Positions 1 through 7,994 of a stretch of DNA of 64,000 nt are shown here, in pieces. The notes under the pieces are model-generated. The model made no database searches, had not been told where the DNA came from, and worked only from the letters and a program-made list of their open reading frames with translations. A program made the position numbers and the translations under genes. Within the stretch, counting starts at the first letter, position 1, and each line of letters starts with the position of its first letter. The stretch comes from an uncultured Sphaerochaeta sp. (GTDB lineage: Bacteria > Spirochaetota > Spirochaetia > Sphaerochaetales > Sphaerochaetaceae), in assembly GCF_963677315.1 (NCBI RefSeq), contig NZ_OY781939.1, forward strand, positions 434,001-498,000, in the 5' to 3' direction.

Positions 1-1
1 G

Positions 2-574
2 ATTGTTGGACTGGCAACATTGGGCATTGTGCTTACCGTGAGCCAGAAGAACCTGCAGACACAATTCAACGAGATTGATCAACTAGAAGCCTCATATGTT
101 GAGCTTCAGGCCATGGGAAGCGATGACGAAGCGTACCAGGAGACCTATGATGAACTGGTTGCTGGTCTGACAGACCTCGCAGGCAAAGGTAGTAAATACC
201 CAAGTCTGAAAGCTGAATATCTGTTGGGCATGGTGGCATTCCAGGATGAGGAGTACCAGAAGGCAGCTGACAGCTTCCTTTCTGTCTACACTGAAGCAGA
301 TGGTAACTATCTTGGCTCTCTGGCACTTGCCAATGCTGCAGCAGCAGCTGAAGAGCTTGGAGATGATTCTCTGGCACTCGAGTACTACACCAAGATTATT
401 GATGAGTTCGGGTTTACCGCAGCTGAGTCCCCGAAGGCTCTTTTCGGGCAGGCTCGTCTGCAAGAGAAATCTGGTAACACTGAGCTGGCAAAGGCAACGT
501 TCCAGCAGCTTGCTGACCAGTTCCCAACATCGGAGTATGCCAAGCTGGCAACCAACAGACTTGCACTCCTGTAA
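2..574 (+). CDS. TPR-repeat membrane-anchored protein (YfgM-like), 5' end cut by window
   Basis: The reading frame is open from base 2, so the gene begins before the window and 190 residues plus the stop are visible. The first visible residues (IVGLATLGIVLT) are the end of a hydrophobic helix, consistent with an N-terminal membrane anchor. The rest is alpha-helical, with repeated TPR-like pairs: the YLLGMVAF, ALANAAAAAEELGD and LFGQARLQEKSGN segments each carry the small and hydrophobic residues of TPR helices. This resembles YfgM/YbgF-type proteins, which present TPRs to the periplasm and help envelope protein assembly; that role is inferred from the family shape only. The TTG at base 20 could be read as a start, but it falls inside the membrane helix and is unlikely. 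A lipoprotein gene follows 49 bases downstream. Confidence 0.7.
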   Translation: MVGLATLGIVLTVSQKNLQTQFNEIDQLEASYVELQAMGSDDEAYQETYDELVAGLTDLAGKGSKYPSLKAEYLLGMVAFQDEEYQKAADSFLSVYTEADGNYLGSLALANAAAAAEELGDDSLALEYYTKIIDEFGFTAAESPKALFGQARLQEKSGNTELAKATFQQLADQFPTSEYAKLATNRLALL

Positions 575-623
575 GCAAACGGGTTAGGGTAGGTAGAGAC
601 CCGCACCATAAGGAGGCAGATGC

Positions 624-1349
624 ATGAAGAGAAGAATTCCCATTCTTTCTATTGTGTCTGTCTTTTTTATTGTCCTGATCCTGCTTGTATCGTGTGGGAT
701 TGCTACCATATTCACTTTCGGTTCAGGTACGGTATTTACTGATGGTGATACCAATGGAGATAAGGTTGGCTTAAGTCTCGATGTTGATGATAGCCTGGGT
801 ACTCTTAGCCTTATTGATTCAGGCTCTGGTCCATCTCTGATGCTATTCTATACCATCACTGACTCAGAAAACCCACAAAATTTCAAAACAGCATTCAATA
901 CCACATATAAGAGGGATTTTAATGGTGTGCAGATTACCTCTGATGCAGTGCTTACGGTTAATGATATAACGCTGTATCGCTTTTCTGATACGCTTGGAAC
1001 TACATTCCAAGGACCAGAATATATTGCCACTGCCGATGTCCCCATATCCCCTGATTTCAATTGTACACTTACAAAAACAGCAATATCAGGAACAACGGTA
1101 TCTATGGACCTGGTTTTCGATGTTGGCTCTTATACCATTCATAATTCCCCAAAGTTCCATAGATTTAATGGACAACCATTTGAGACAGCCAGTACTGAAA
1201 TTAGAAATTCATCTTTTCCAGATTATTTTATTGGGGATACTGAAACCAACATGTATCTCCACATCTATGGTGCAGTAAACGTCTCCAAGGGAAGTTTTAA
1301 CAACATCTACTGGACTGACCTGGTAAATCTTGGATATATCAAACTCTAA
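624..1349 (+). CDS. Putative lipoprotein of unknown function
   Basis: A 241-residue protein. It starts with a basic N-terminus (MKRR), a long hydrophobic stretch and a lipobox-like LLVSC with the cysteine at residue 24, so it should be lipid-modified and exported. The start is well supported by AAGGAGG at 610-616, seven bases before the ATG. The mature part is rich in Ser, Thr, Asp and aromatic residues, with an alternating pattern suggesting a beta-sandwich; I recognise no domain. The stretch TFGSGTVFTDGDTNGD is Gly/Asp-rich but not a convincing calcium-binding repeat. It may be co-transcribed with the TPR gene upstream. Base composition is more AT-rich than its neighbours, which could mean weaker conservation or recent acquisition. 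Confidence 0.75.
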   Translation: MKRRIPILSIVSVFFIVLILLVSCGIATIFTFGSGTVFTDGDTNGDKVGLSLDVDDSLGTLSLIDSGSGPSLMLFYTITDSENPQNFKTAFNTTYKRDFNGVQITSDAVLTVNDITLYRFSDTLGTTFQGPEYIATADVPISPDFNCTLTKTAISGTTVSMDLVFDVGSYTIHNSPKFHRFNGQPFETASTEIRNSSFPDYFIGDTETNMYLHIYGAVNVSKGSFNNIYWTDLVNLGYIKL

Positions 1350-1515
1350 ATCGAAATTATCCATAACAAAAAGGTAAGAGCAATACCAAAAACAGAATTC
1401 ATATATTTTCGTTAATAATAGATATTCTGTTAACTAGAAACATTCCAGATAAGATTCATTCCAATTTGCAGATACCTTAACCATGTATTCTTCATCTTTG
1501 ATTTTGGGCAAAGAA

Positions 1516-1549
1516 TATGCTACGGATATTTTCACATACCCGTAGCATA
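1516..1549. terminator. Candidate hairpin between convergent genes
   Basis: A perfect 10-bp inverted repeat (tatgctacgg / ccgtagcata) with a 14-base loop lies between the converging lipoprotein and membrane-protein genes. There is no strong T-tract on either side, so it is only a weak candidate for a bidirectional terminator. The rest of the 1350-1581 gap is AT-rich and shows nothing else I can support. Confidence 0.4.
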
Positions 1550-1581
1550 CATATGAACTTGGTTTCACAATTCAGGTGAAC

Positions 1582-2544
1582 CTACGCTTGTTCCTGTTTC
1601 TTCGGCATCATAAGACCAACAGCAAAGAAAACAACCCCGATAATGATCAGGACAATGGCTGACTTGTTCATTTGGGAGAACGTGTACTTCACAATGTTTT
1701 CTATGGTATCCGCTGGAACGGGAAGCGATCCAAAATCGATACCTGCAAGACTCCCGATTCTATCCAGGCTTGAATACATCGATTTGATGATCAGGAACAA
1801 TGCACCGCTGAGCGCTGTGGTGATCCCGAACCATTGCAATCCGGTGCTTCTCTGCAACAGGAGAATACAGAGAATCAGGAAAACCAGGAAAACGATTATC
1901 ATGACCAGCAATCCCAGCCAGGTGCTCATGAGTGAAAGATATCCACGGACCATGGTGATGGTTCCCGGAGCACTATCATTCACCAAATCATTAATCACCA
2001 GGGTTTCCGGCAGACCAAGTTGATCAACAATTTGTTCAGCGATCATTGGGATATAGGCCTTTGGAGCCCCGAACATAGCCATCAATTCCATATCAGAGTA
2101 CTGCTCCAACCCCTTGGCGATATTCTGTTCGATTTCTTCAAGCCTTGGGACCATATCGATGACTGCTGTCAGTTTCCCGGTTTCACCAGTGAGACTGTTA
2201 ACTACATCGTCAGTGACCATAATTGCCTGATCCTCGATCCAGTCCACGCCCAGGGCATCGATGATTGCACCACTGAGCAAGTCCACCTGTGCATCAACAC
2301 CGGCTTTCTGAACCGGGTCAGTGACGGTCTTTCCTTCAGTGAGACCATCGCGAACAATATCTGGGATCATGTTGGCGATCTCACCATGTACCAATGCGGG
2401 TATCTCATTGTCACTGACAACCGTATGGTAGTATTCTTGGTTGAGCAAGGTATTATTCACACCGCGATACACCATGAATGCCATGCCATATACGATGACC
2501 ACCACAGACAGTAGTACCAATACAATAATCTTCAGCGCTCTCAC
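1582..2544 (-). CDS. Membrane protein with large extracytoplasmic domain, unknown family
   Basis: The best start is a GTG at 2544 (VRALKIIVLV), because AAGGAGG lies seven bases upstream of it; an ATG 30 bases further upstream lies upstream of that Shine-Dalgarno sequence and is rejected. The product is 320 residues. It has one N-terminal membrane helix (about residues 4-26), a roughly 170-residue soluble segment containing two IxDxVN-like stretches, and three further hydrophobic helices near residues 205-230, 238-258 and 290-310, ending in a charged tail (PKKQEQA). This topology implies the middle domain lies outside the cytoplasm. I do not recognise the family. It follows glmS by about 130 bases and may be expressed separately. 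Confidence 0.75.
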   Translation of the reverse strand: MRALKIIVLVLLSVVVIVYGMAFMVYRGVNNTLLNQEYYHTVVSDNEIPALVHGEIANMIPDIVRDGLTEGKTVTDPVQKAGVDAQVDLLSGAIIDALGVDWIEDQAIMVTDDVVNSLTGETGKLTAVIDMVPRLEEIEQNIAKGLEQYSDMELMAMFGAPKAYIPMIAEQIVDQLGLPETLVINDLVNDSAPGTITMVRGYLSLMSTWLGLLVMIIVFLVFLILCILLLQRSTGLQWFGITTALSGALFLIIKSMYSSLDRIGSLAGIDFGSLPVPADTIENIVKYTFSQMNKSAIVLIIIGVVFFAVGLMMPKKQEQA

Positions 2545-2677
2545 TTTCTCTGCCTCCTTACCGGAACAGTTCAATACTTATTCCAGTTCATGTAATCCAT
2601 TACATGGTGAGGCATGAAAAAGTACAAGTCAAGAAACGAGTAGATGAATACGTGAAATCTCTGGAATTACCTACCGG

Positions 2678-4480
2678 TTACTCTACAGTAACCGATTTGG
2701 CCAGATTCCTTGGTTTATCCGGGTCATTACCTTTCTGTACAGAACAGTAATAGGCATACAGCTGACTTACCATCACCGAGAGAATGGGACTGAACAGCGG
2801 ATGTGTCTGGGGAATGCGGAATATCGTATCAGCCGTTTCATCAAAGGTATGGACTTGCTCGAAGGTGATAACCAGCGCTGTTGCTCCCCTCGCCTTCACT
2901 TCCTTGATATTGGAATCCATTTTTGCAAACAATGAAGGTTGGGTACAGAGAGCAACCACCAAAGTGGATGTGTCGACGAGCGCTATGGGTCCATGTTTGA
3001 GCTCTCCTGCAGCAAACGCTTCGCTGTGCGTATAGCTTATCTCCTTCAGTTTCAGGGCACTTTCCAGACTGATGGCATAATCGACCAGCCTCCCCATAAA
3101 GAACACCTTGGTCTTGTTGAACTGGTTTGCCGCAAACCTCTGGATGTCCTCCTGTCGGTCGAGCAACCGCTGTGCTTGGCTGGGAAGCTGCTGCAAAGCT
3201 TCCAGCAAGGCTGACTGCTCAGCTTTCGCCAACAAGGTTGCCAGGGTGAACAGACTGAGTAACTGGGTTGTGAAAGCCTTGGTCGATGCAACGGCGATCT
3301 CAGGCCCGGCATTGGTATACAGTACCTTGTCCGCCTCACGGCTGAGGGTACAACCAACCACGTTGGTTATCGCCAACGTCGGTATGCCAAGATTCTTCAG
3401 CATCCTGAGTGCTGCGATTGTATCGGCAGTCTCCCCGCTTTGGCTTATAAGGATACATATTTCCCCTTCCTTTCGGATGTGACGCTTGTAACGAAGTTCA
3501 CTAGCGATCACAACCTCAACAGGGATGGCTGCAACCTGTTCAATGACATAGGAAGCAACCATTGCAGCATGGTAGGCAGTACCACAACCAGTGATCAGGA
3601 GATGCGTGGCATCCTTAATGAGCGATTCAATATCAGGTGGAAACACCAGTTTTCCCTGCTTGTCCAGCTTTGGCCGCAGCGTCTCTCCAAGCGCCTTGGG
3701 TTGTTCACATATCTCCTTGAGCATGAAATGCTCGTAGCCGCACTTTTCAGCTGCTTCCATGTCCCAATCGATGGTCTCACAAGGACGGGATACCTCTTCT
3801 CCTTCAAGATTATAGATATGCACTGAATCCTTGGAAAGAACTGCAACCTCCAGATCGTTCAGATACTGGATCTCCCTGGTATGGGAAAGCAACGGAGGGA
3901 CATCGCTCGCGATCAGGGTTGCGCCTTCTGCTCTGCCGATCACCAGCGGGCTGTCCTTTCTCGCAACCACCAGGATATCCGGTTGGTCTGCACAGACCAC
4001 GGCAATCGCATAGGAACCCTCCAGACGCTCTACAGTCTCCCTGACTGCAAGCAAGAGGTCACCGTTGTAATGGAAGTCGATCAGGTGCGCAATGACCTCG
4101 CTATCGGTCTGGCTGGAGAAAGACACCTGGTGTTTTTCAAGCCATGCACGTAGCTGGCTGTGGTTTTCGATGATACCGTTATGCACCACAGCAATACTCT
4201 GGGAAACATCAGTGTGTGGATGGCTGTTCAAATCACTGGGCTCTCCGTGGGTTGCCCAACGGGTGTGCCCAATCCCACAGCTTCCTTCAACAGGATTCTG
4301 TTCGACCAATAGTTCAAGATTGGACAATCTGCCCTTGATCTTCCTTACTTGCAGGTTTCGTTCCTTGGAAATGACTGCAATACCTGCAGAATCATATCCC
4401 CTGTACTCCAGTCTTCTCAGAGCTTCAAGCAAAATTGGTGAAGAAACCTCATTACCGATATAACCGACTATTCCACACAT
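2678..4480 (-). CDS. glmS: Glutamine--fructose-6-phosphate aminotransferase (isomerizing)
   Basis: Makes glucosamine-6-phosphate from fructose-6-phosphate and glutamine, the entry step to UDP-GlcNAc. The start MCGIVGYIG places the catalytic nucleophile cysteine at residue 2, as in all N-terminal nucleophile amidotransferases; further glutaminase motifs are GIGHTRWATHG and HNGIIEN. Two SIS (sugar isomerase) domains follow, with SQSGETADT and the terminal LAKSVTVE that is conserved in GlmS. The length of 600 residues is normal for the family. AAGGAAGG precedes the ATG by five bases. The 5' gap is only about 60 bases, so there is no room for a glmS ribozyme. The gene appears to be transcribed alone, between an ABC transporter module and an unknown membrane protein. 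Confidence 0.97.
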   Translation of the reverse strand: MCGIVGYIGNEVSSPILLEALRRLEYRGYDSAGIAVISKERNLQVRKIKGRLSNLELLVEQNPVEGSCGIGHTRWATHGEPSDLNSHPHTDVSQSIAVVHNGIIENHSQLRAWLEKHQVSFSSQTDSEVIAHLIDFHYNGDLLLAVRETVERLEGSYAIAVVCADQPDILVVARKDSPLVIGRAEGATLIASDVPPLLSHTREIQYLNDLEVAVLSKDSVHIYNLEGEEVSRPCETIDWDMEAAEKCGYEHFMLKEICEQPKALGETLRPKLDKQGKLVFPPDIESLIKDATHLLITGCGTAYHAAMVASYVIEQVAAIPVEVVIASELRYKRHIRKEGEICILISQSGETADTIAALRMLKNLGIPTLAITNVVGCTLSREADKVLYTNAGPEIAVASTKAFTTQLLSLFTLATLLAKAEQSALLEALQQLPSQAQRLLDRQEDIQRFAANQFNKTKVFFMGRLVDYAISLESALKLKEISYTHSEAFAAGELKHGPIALVDTSTLVVALCTQPSLFAKMDSNIKEVKARGATALVITFEQVHTFDETADTIFRIPQTHPLFSPILSVMVSQLYAYYCSVQKGNDPDKPRNLAKSVTVE

Positions 4481-4540
4481 GGCAGCCTTCCTTTGCTTTG
4501 TAGTACCATATGTTCTCTGGTTTCTGCTACTATCTTATGA

Positions 4541-5164
4541 CTAAATTTCCAAAAATTCCTTGTGTTTTATTATTCTGAGCGAAATACCATAACTCAACAA
4601 CAACAAACCAATGACCAATAAGCCAGCAAAACTGGAAACCAATCCATTAATCTGTAAACCTGTTTGTGAAGCAATACTGGAGAACGCCGACCCTGCTCCA
4701 ACGATCAAAAAAGTAATCAGAATGTACCACACCCTGCTCTTCTCGAAACCGAATTTCAGGATCAAAGGATAGTTCAAAGAGAGAAAAAACAATCCTAGAT
4801 AGACCTGCATCTGCAATGCATTGATCATTGCTGCGATCTGGAAGCCTCTGAAAACAACAGAGGAGACCATCACCAACAGAATTGAAACGGCTACTGTAAG
4901 TATCCCAAAAATATACTTGCTCTGCACAACGGCTTCTCTTGATACCGGAAGAGCTGACACATAAGCTTCCCAACCATCACTCTGGTCGTATGCAAACGTG
5001 GTAAGGGTGAGCATCACCATCATCATGGTACACATTGCAGTATAGAGGAATCCACCCTGTAAGCCTGCAAAAACGGCAAAGAAAACAATGATAAACAGTG
5101 TGGGCTCAGATTTTCTCTTCAACACATATATATCTTTCAACATCAATGTAATTACTGTATTCAT
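4541..5164 (-). CDS. ABC-2 type transporter permease
   Basis: A 207-residue integral membrane protein with about six hydrophobic helices (for example LFIIVFFAVFAG, YILITFLIVGAG and LLVIGLLLLSYG), typical of ABC-2 type permeases that pair with BcrA/YtrB-like ATPases. I take the ATG at 5164, which overlaps the TGA stop of the ATPase gene in an ATGA arrangement and is preceded by a G-rich Shine-Dalgarno sequence; an upstream TTG at 5170 is less likely. It is the third gene of a regulator-ATPase-permease operon. Such modules in Gram-positive bacteria often respond to cell-envelope antibiotics, but the substrate here cannot be told from sequence. Confidence 0.85.
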   Translation of the reverse strand: MNTVITLMLKDIYVLKRKSEPTLFIIVFFAVFAGLQGGFLYTAMCTMMMVMLTLTTFAYDQSDGWEAYVSALPVSREAVVQSKYIFGILTVAVSILLVMVSSVVFRGFQIAAMINALQMQVYLGLFFLSLNYPLILKFGFEKSRVWYILITFLIVGAGSAFSSIASQTGLQINGLVSSFAGLLVIGLLLLSYGISLRIIKHKEFLEI

Positions 5165-6012
5165 GACCAATCCCCCCCAACCGAAAGCATGATGATGATT
5201 TGCTCCAAGGTAACACGCTGCACCTCACCAAATGAAGGTACATCCTCAGTCCTCATCAGGAACTCACTCTGGAACTGCCCATCGCGCCTTCCTTTTATCG
5301 TATTCGGTTCAACATCAGCAATCCTTGTGGATGGGATCTGTACCAAGCGATAGCGCTCAAGCAGTTCATCTTTCTCACTCGATAGCCGTATCTTCCCATC
5401 TTCCAGAAATGTTACATAATCACACAACTTCTCAAGATCACTGGTGATATGGCTGCTGATAAGGATCGTATGGTCCTCATGTTCACTATAACGTGAGAGC
5501 AAGGTTATGATCTCATCCCTGCTCACCGGATCCAGCCCACTGGTCGGTTCATCGAGGATCAGGAGTTTTGACTGATGACTCAAAGCAATAGCCAGTTGCA
5601 GTTTTACCTTCATGCCCCTTGAACACTTCCTATAAGGTTTTTTGGGATCAAGATGGAACTGGTTCAGGAGTTGTTTGTAATAGGAAGCATCCCAGTTGGC
5701 GTAGAGCCCTTGAAACACCCTTCCCAGTTCAGTCGGGTTAAGCATGCTGGGAATGCCTGCATCTTCCACCATGAAGCCTATGAAATTCCTTGCTTGGGCA
5801 TCCATTCCAATATTCGTACTGCCAAGAACCGAAACTTCTCCTGCATCCTGGCGCAATAATCCAAGCAGAAGCTTGAGCGTTGTGGTCTTTCCACACCCAT
5901 TTGCTCCTATGAGCCCATGCACCGTACCCTGTGCAACAGAGAATTCCTGGTAATCGAGGGTGAAATTTCCTAGTTGTTTTTTCAAATCCCTGCATATGAT
6001 AGCCTGTTCCAT
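5161..6012 (-). CDS. ABC transporter ATP-binding protein (BcrA/YtrB-like)
   Basis: A 283-residue ATPase with a clear Walker A (GANGCGKTT), the ABC signature degenerated to CSRGMKVKLQ, Walker B (LLILDEPTSGLD) and the switch histidine (ILISSH). The signature SRGMKVK in place of LSGGQ is seen in YtrB/BcrA-type exporters. The start is taken as the ATG at 6012 (MEQAIICRD) because GGGGAG lies nine bases before it; an ATG at 6021 would overlap the regulator gene by 8 bases and has no well-spaced ribosome site. It should energise the permease encoded by the overlapping downstream gene. The C-terminal 60 residues vary within the family and may contact the permease. Confidence 0.92.
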   Translation of the reverse strand: MEQAIICRDLKKQLGNFTLDYQEFSVAQGTVHGLIGANGCGKTTTLKLLLGLLRQDAGEVSVLGSTNIGMDAQARNFIGFMVEDAGIPSMLNPTELGRVFQGLYANWDASYYKQLLNQFHLDPKKPYRKCSRGMKVKLQLAIALSHQSKLLILDEPTSGLDPVSRDEIITLLSRYSEHEDHTILISSHITSDLEKLCDYVTFLEDGKIRLSSEKDELLERYRLVQIPSTRIADVEPNTIKGRRDGQFQSEFLMRTEDVPSFGEVQRVTLEQIIIMLSVGGDWS

Positions 6013-6013
6013 C

Positions 6014-6391
6014 TTAAGCATCTCCCCGCTTCAATAACTCATACATCATTCCAAGTTCATCTTCCCCGAGATCCAAGAAATCTGAGAGCAACATGATTGC
6101 CCTCATATGTTCCTCAATTTTCCTCAGGTACTCCTCCTTAATCTGCTCATGATTGCGAGAAGCTACATAGCTTCCCTTAGCAGCAATGGTTTGAATATAG
6201 CCTTCCTTCTCCAATTCATCATACGCACGTTTTGTGGTGATGACACTTATTCTCAGTTCCTTTGCCAATACCCTGATGGAGGGAAGCAACGAACCCTCCT
6301 TCAAAACCCCAGAAACAATCTGAGAACGTATTTGTTCTGCAATTTGTGCATAGATGGGATCAGGGTTTGCATTCGAAAGAATGATGTCCAA
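6014..6391 (-). CDS. GntR-family regulator, YtrA subfamily
   Basis: About 125 residues: an N-terminal winged helix-turn-helix (PIYAQIAEQIRSQIVSGVL, then LPSIRVLAKELRISVITTK and GYIQTIAAKGSYV) followed by a short alpha-helical tail of about 45 residues instead of a large ligand domain. This is the layout of the YtrA subfamily, which usually represses the ABC transporter genes that follow it. The start is a TTG at 6391, because AAAGGAG is nine bases upstream of it; the ATG 24 bases earlier would put that ribosome site inside the gene. It sits directly upstream of the ATPase and permease genes and probably autoregulates through the palindromes at 6414-6433. Confidence 0.88.
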   Translation of the reverse strand: MDIILSNANPDPIYAQIAEQIRSQIVSGVLKEGSLLPSIRVLAKELRISVITTKRAYDELEKEGYIQTIAAKGSYVASRNHEQIKEEYLRKIEEHMRAIMLLSDFLDLGEDELGMMYELLKRGDA

Positions 6392-6413
6392 GGCTGTTTT
6401 CTCCTTTCTGTAC

Positions 6414-6433
6414 ATATACAGTATATACAGTAT
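6414..6433. promoter_or_regulatory. Candidate YtrA-type operator
   Basis: Two overlapping inverted repeats sharing one pattern: ATATAC-A-GTATAT (6414-6426) and ATAC-A-GTAT (6425-6433). They lie 23-42 bases upstream of the regulator start and cover its -10 box, which is the expected placement for a repressor acting on its own operon. Binding by the adjacent GntR protein is inferred. Confidence 0.6.
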
Positions 6434-6447
6434 GCACTACATGTCAA
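6420..6447 (-). promoter_or_regulatory. Sigma-70 promoter of regulator-ABC operon
   Basis: Read on the minus strand: TTGACA (6442-6447), a 16-base spacer and TATACT (6420-6425). This is a near-consensus promoter, placed about 30 bases before the TTG start of the YtrA-like gene and overlapped by the candidate operator. Confidence 0.7.
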
Positions 6448-6464
6448 CCACTTTGGTCCATCGG

Positions 6465-6493
6465 TTCTCAAGATTGTCTGGAATCGTTATACT
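6465..6493 (+). promoter_or_regulatory. Promoter of mazG, predicting a leaderless transcript
   Basis: TTCTCA (6465-6470), a 17-base spacer and TATACT (6488-6493). Transcription would begin about seven bases after the -10 box, at or next to the A of the mazG ATG (6501). No Shine-Dalgarno sequence is visible before that ATG. Confidence 0.5.
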
Positions 6494-6500
6494 GGTGTAT

Positions 6501-7325
6501 ATGATTGACTTCACCTTTGAAAAGAAAGACTCACTACAAGACGCTCTGATGCAGCTCCATGCCATCGTCACCCTGCTTAGGAGCGAAGAGGGCTGTCCAT
6601 GGGACAGGGAACAAACATCCAAGAGTGTTGCAGAGAACCTGCTTGATGAAACCTATGAGTATATCGATGAAGTTATCAAACAGGATTTTCCTGGACAGAG
6701 AGAAGAACTGGGTGATGTACTACTTAATGCAATGATGTTGCTGGAGATCCACGAGGAACAGGATGATTTTTCTGTTGTTCAGGCACTCAATGATGTCTGT
6801 GAAAAGCTCATCAGAAGACACCCCCATGTATTCTCCACTGCTCAAGTCAGTTCCTCTGGTGAAGTCATTGACCTCTGGAACTCCATCAAGACCAACGTTG
6901 AAGGCAAACAGAGCAAGGATGATGATTTTTTCAGCAGGGTACCCTCCTCCCTACCCCCTCTCGAAATGGCCAATGAGATCCAGAAGAAGATCCGGAAAGT
7001 TGGGTTTGATTGGCCTCATGTAGAAGGGGTGGTAGAAAAGGTAAAAGAAGAACTCAGCGAAGTATTACAGGCAAAAGACCATCAGGATAATACCGATGAA
7101 GACTTGGAAATGGAGCTGGGAGATCTACTCTTTGCCACCGTCAACCTTACCCGGTTCCTGGGCTACAATCCCTCGGTTGCCTTGCATCGTTCAAACCAGA
7201 AGATGCGTGGTCGATTCAATGCGCTCTACCAACTGGCAAAACAGAAGGATGTACCATTGGACCAGGATCATCTTGATGAGATGGATCAACTTTGGCAGGA
7301 GGTCAAGAGCGAGGAAACCCGCTAG
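6501..7325 (+). CDS. mazG: Nucleoside triphosphate pyrophosphohydrolase MazG
   Basis: Hydrolyses (d)NTPs to monophosphates and pyrophosphate, cleaning the nucleotide pool and affecting stress responses. The 274 residues hold two MazG domains: the first with GCPWDREQT, LLDETYEYIDEV and EELGDVLLN, the second with VKEELSEV and EMELGDLLF. The acidic EExxE/ExxD residues that hold magnesium are present in both. The size matches the two-domain enzymes (about 265 residues). The start is the ATG at 6501 (MIDFTFEKK); the open frame extends upstream, but that part is not MazG-like and runs through the neighbouring promoter. A regulator gene follows 12 bases after the stop. Confidence 0.93.
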   Translation: MIDFTFEKKDSLQDALMQLHAIVTLLRSEEGCPWDREQTSKSVAENLLDETYEYIDEVIKQDFPGQREELGDVLLNAMMLLEIHEEQDDFSVVQALNDVCEKLIRRHPHVFSTAQVSSSGEVIDLWNSIKTNVEGKQSKDDDFFSRVPSSLPPLEMANEIQKKIRKVGFDWPHVEGVVEKVKEELSEVLQAKDHQDNTDEDLEMELGDLLFATVNLTRFLGYNPSVALHRSNQKMRGRFNALYQLAKQKDVPLDQDHLDEMDQLWQEVKSEETR

Positions 7326-7337
7326 AAGGAATGGCGT

Positions 7338-7994
7338 ATGGATAGCACAGCAGATAAGAACACTCGTGCGAAGCGAGAACGAAAAAAAGAAGGCGGAGCC
7401 ATCTACGAGCGAATCGCCTATGATATTGCAAAAAGAATTGCCAATAATGAGATCGATGAAGGGACACGACTCTCTGGACGTTCGCTCATGTCTAGTGAAT
7501 ACGGAGTATCACCTGAGACCATCAGAAGAGCCTTCGCCCTCCTCGAGGAGCTCGAGGTGGTTCATGTAATGCATAATAGTGGTGTTCGTGTTCTCAGCAC
7601 AGAGAAAGCAAAGACCTATATCAAGAAACATCACAAGCATGATGAAGGACGCTCCTTGTTGCAAAGGATGAGGGAAATCCTGAACGAGCAGGAATCCCTG
7701 AACCGTGAGCTGTATTCCACTGCAAAACAGCTATTTACCATGAACAACCGATTCAGGGAATCCAATCCGTTTCCCCTCTATGAATACACCATAGCTGAGG
7801 AGAGCAAGGCTATCGGGAAAAATCTGGGGGAGCTGCGTTTCTGGCAGGAAACCGGTGCCACCATCGTAGCCATCCGTAGGGATGGGGTGATCAACCTATC
7901 CCCGGGACCGCTTGAGCGGCTGGTCGCCGGAGATATCCTGATGATGGTGGGACCACATGATTGCCTGAGACGAACAGAACAACTATTCGATTGA
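7338..7994 (+). CDS. GntR/RCK_C fusion regulator (BusR-like)
   Basis: A 218-residue protein with an N-terminal GntR-type winged helix (residues about 20-90: IYERIAYDIAKRIANNEI, SGRSLMSSEYGVSPETIRR), a central helical linker (about 105-140) and a C-terminal RCK_C/TrkA-C domain (about 145-218: GKNLGELRFWQETGATIVAI, then GDILMMVGP). This is the domain order of BusR of Lactococcus and streptococci, which binds cyclic di-AMP through RCK_C and represses a betaine transporter to control osmotic balance. No osmolyte or potassium transporter is next to it here; it follows mazG by 12 bases with GAAGGAA as ribosome site. Its 3' end overlaps the converging radical SAM gene by 12 bases. Cyclic di-AMP binding is inference from architecture. 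Confidence 0.82.
   Translation: MDSTADKNTRAKRERKKEGGAIYERIAYDIAKRIANNEIDEGTRLSGRSLMSSEYGVSPETIRRAFALLEELEVVHVMHNSGVRVLSTEKAKTYIKKHHKHDEGRSLLQRMREILNEQESLNRELYSTAKQLFTMNNRFRESNPFPLYEYTIAEESKAIGKNLGELRFWQETGATIVAIRRDGVINLSPGPLERLVAGDILMMVGPHDCLRRTEQLFD

Noticed and set aside
4481..4540. glmS ribozyme/riboswitch
   Set aside because: Only about 60 bases separate the genes and the glmS ribosome site takes part of them; the ribozyme core would not fit.
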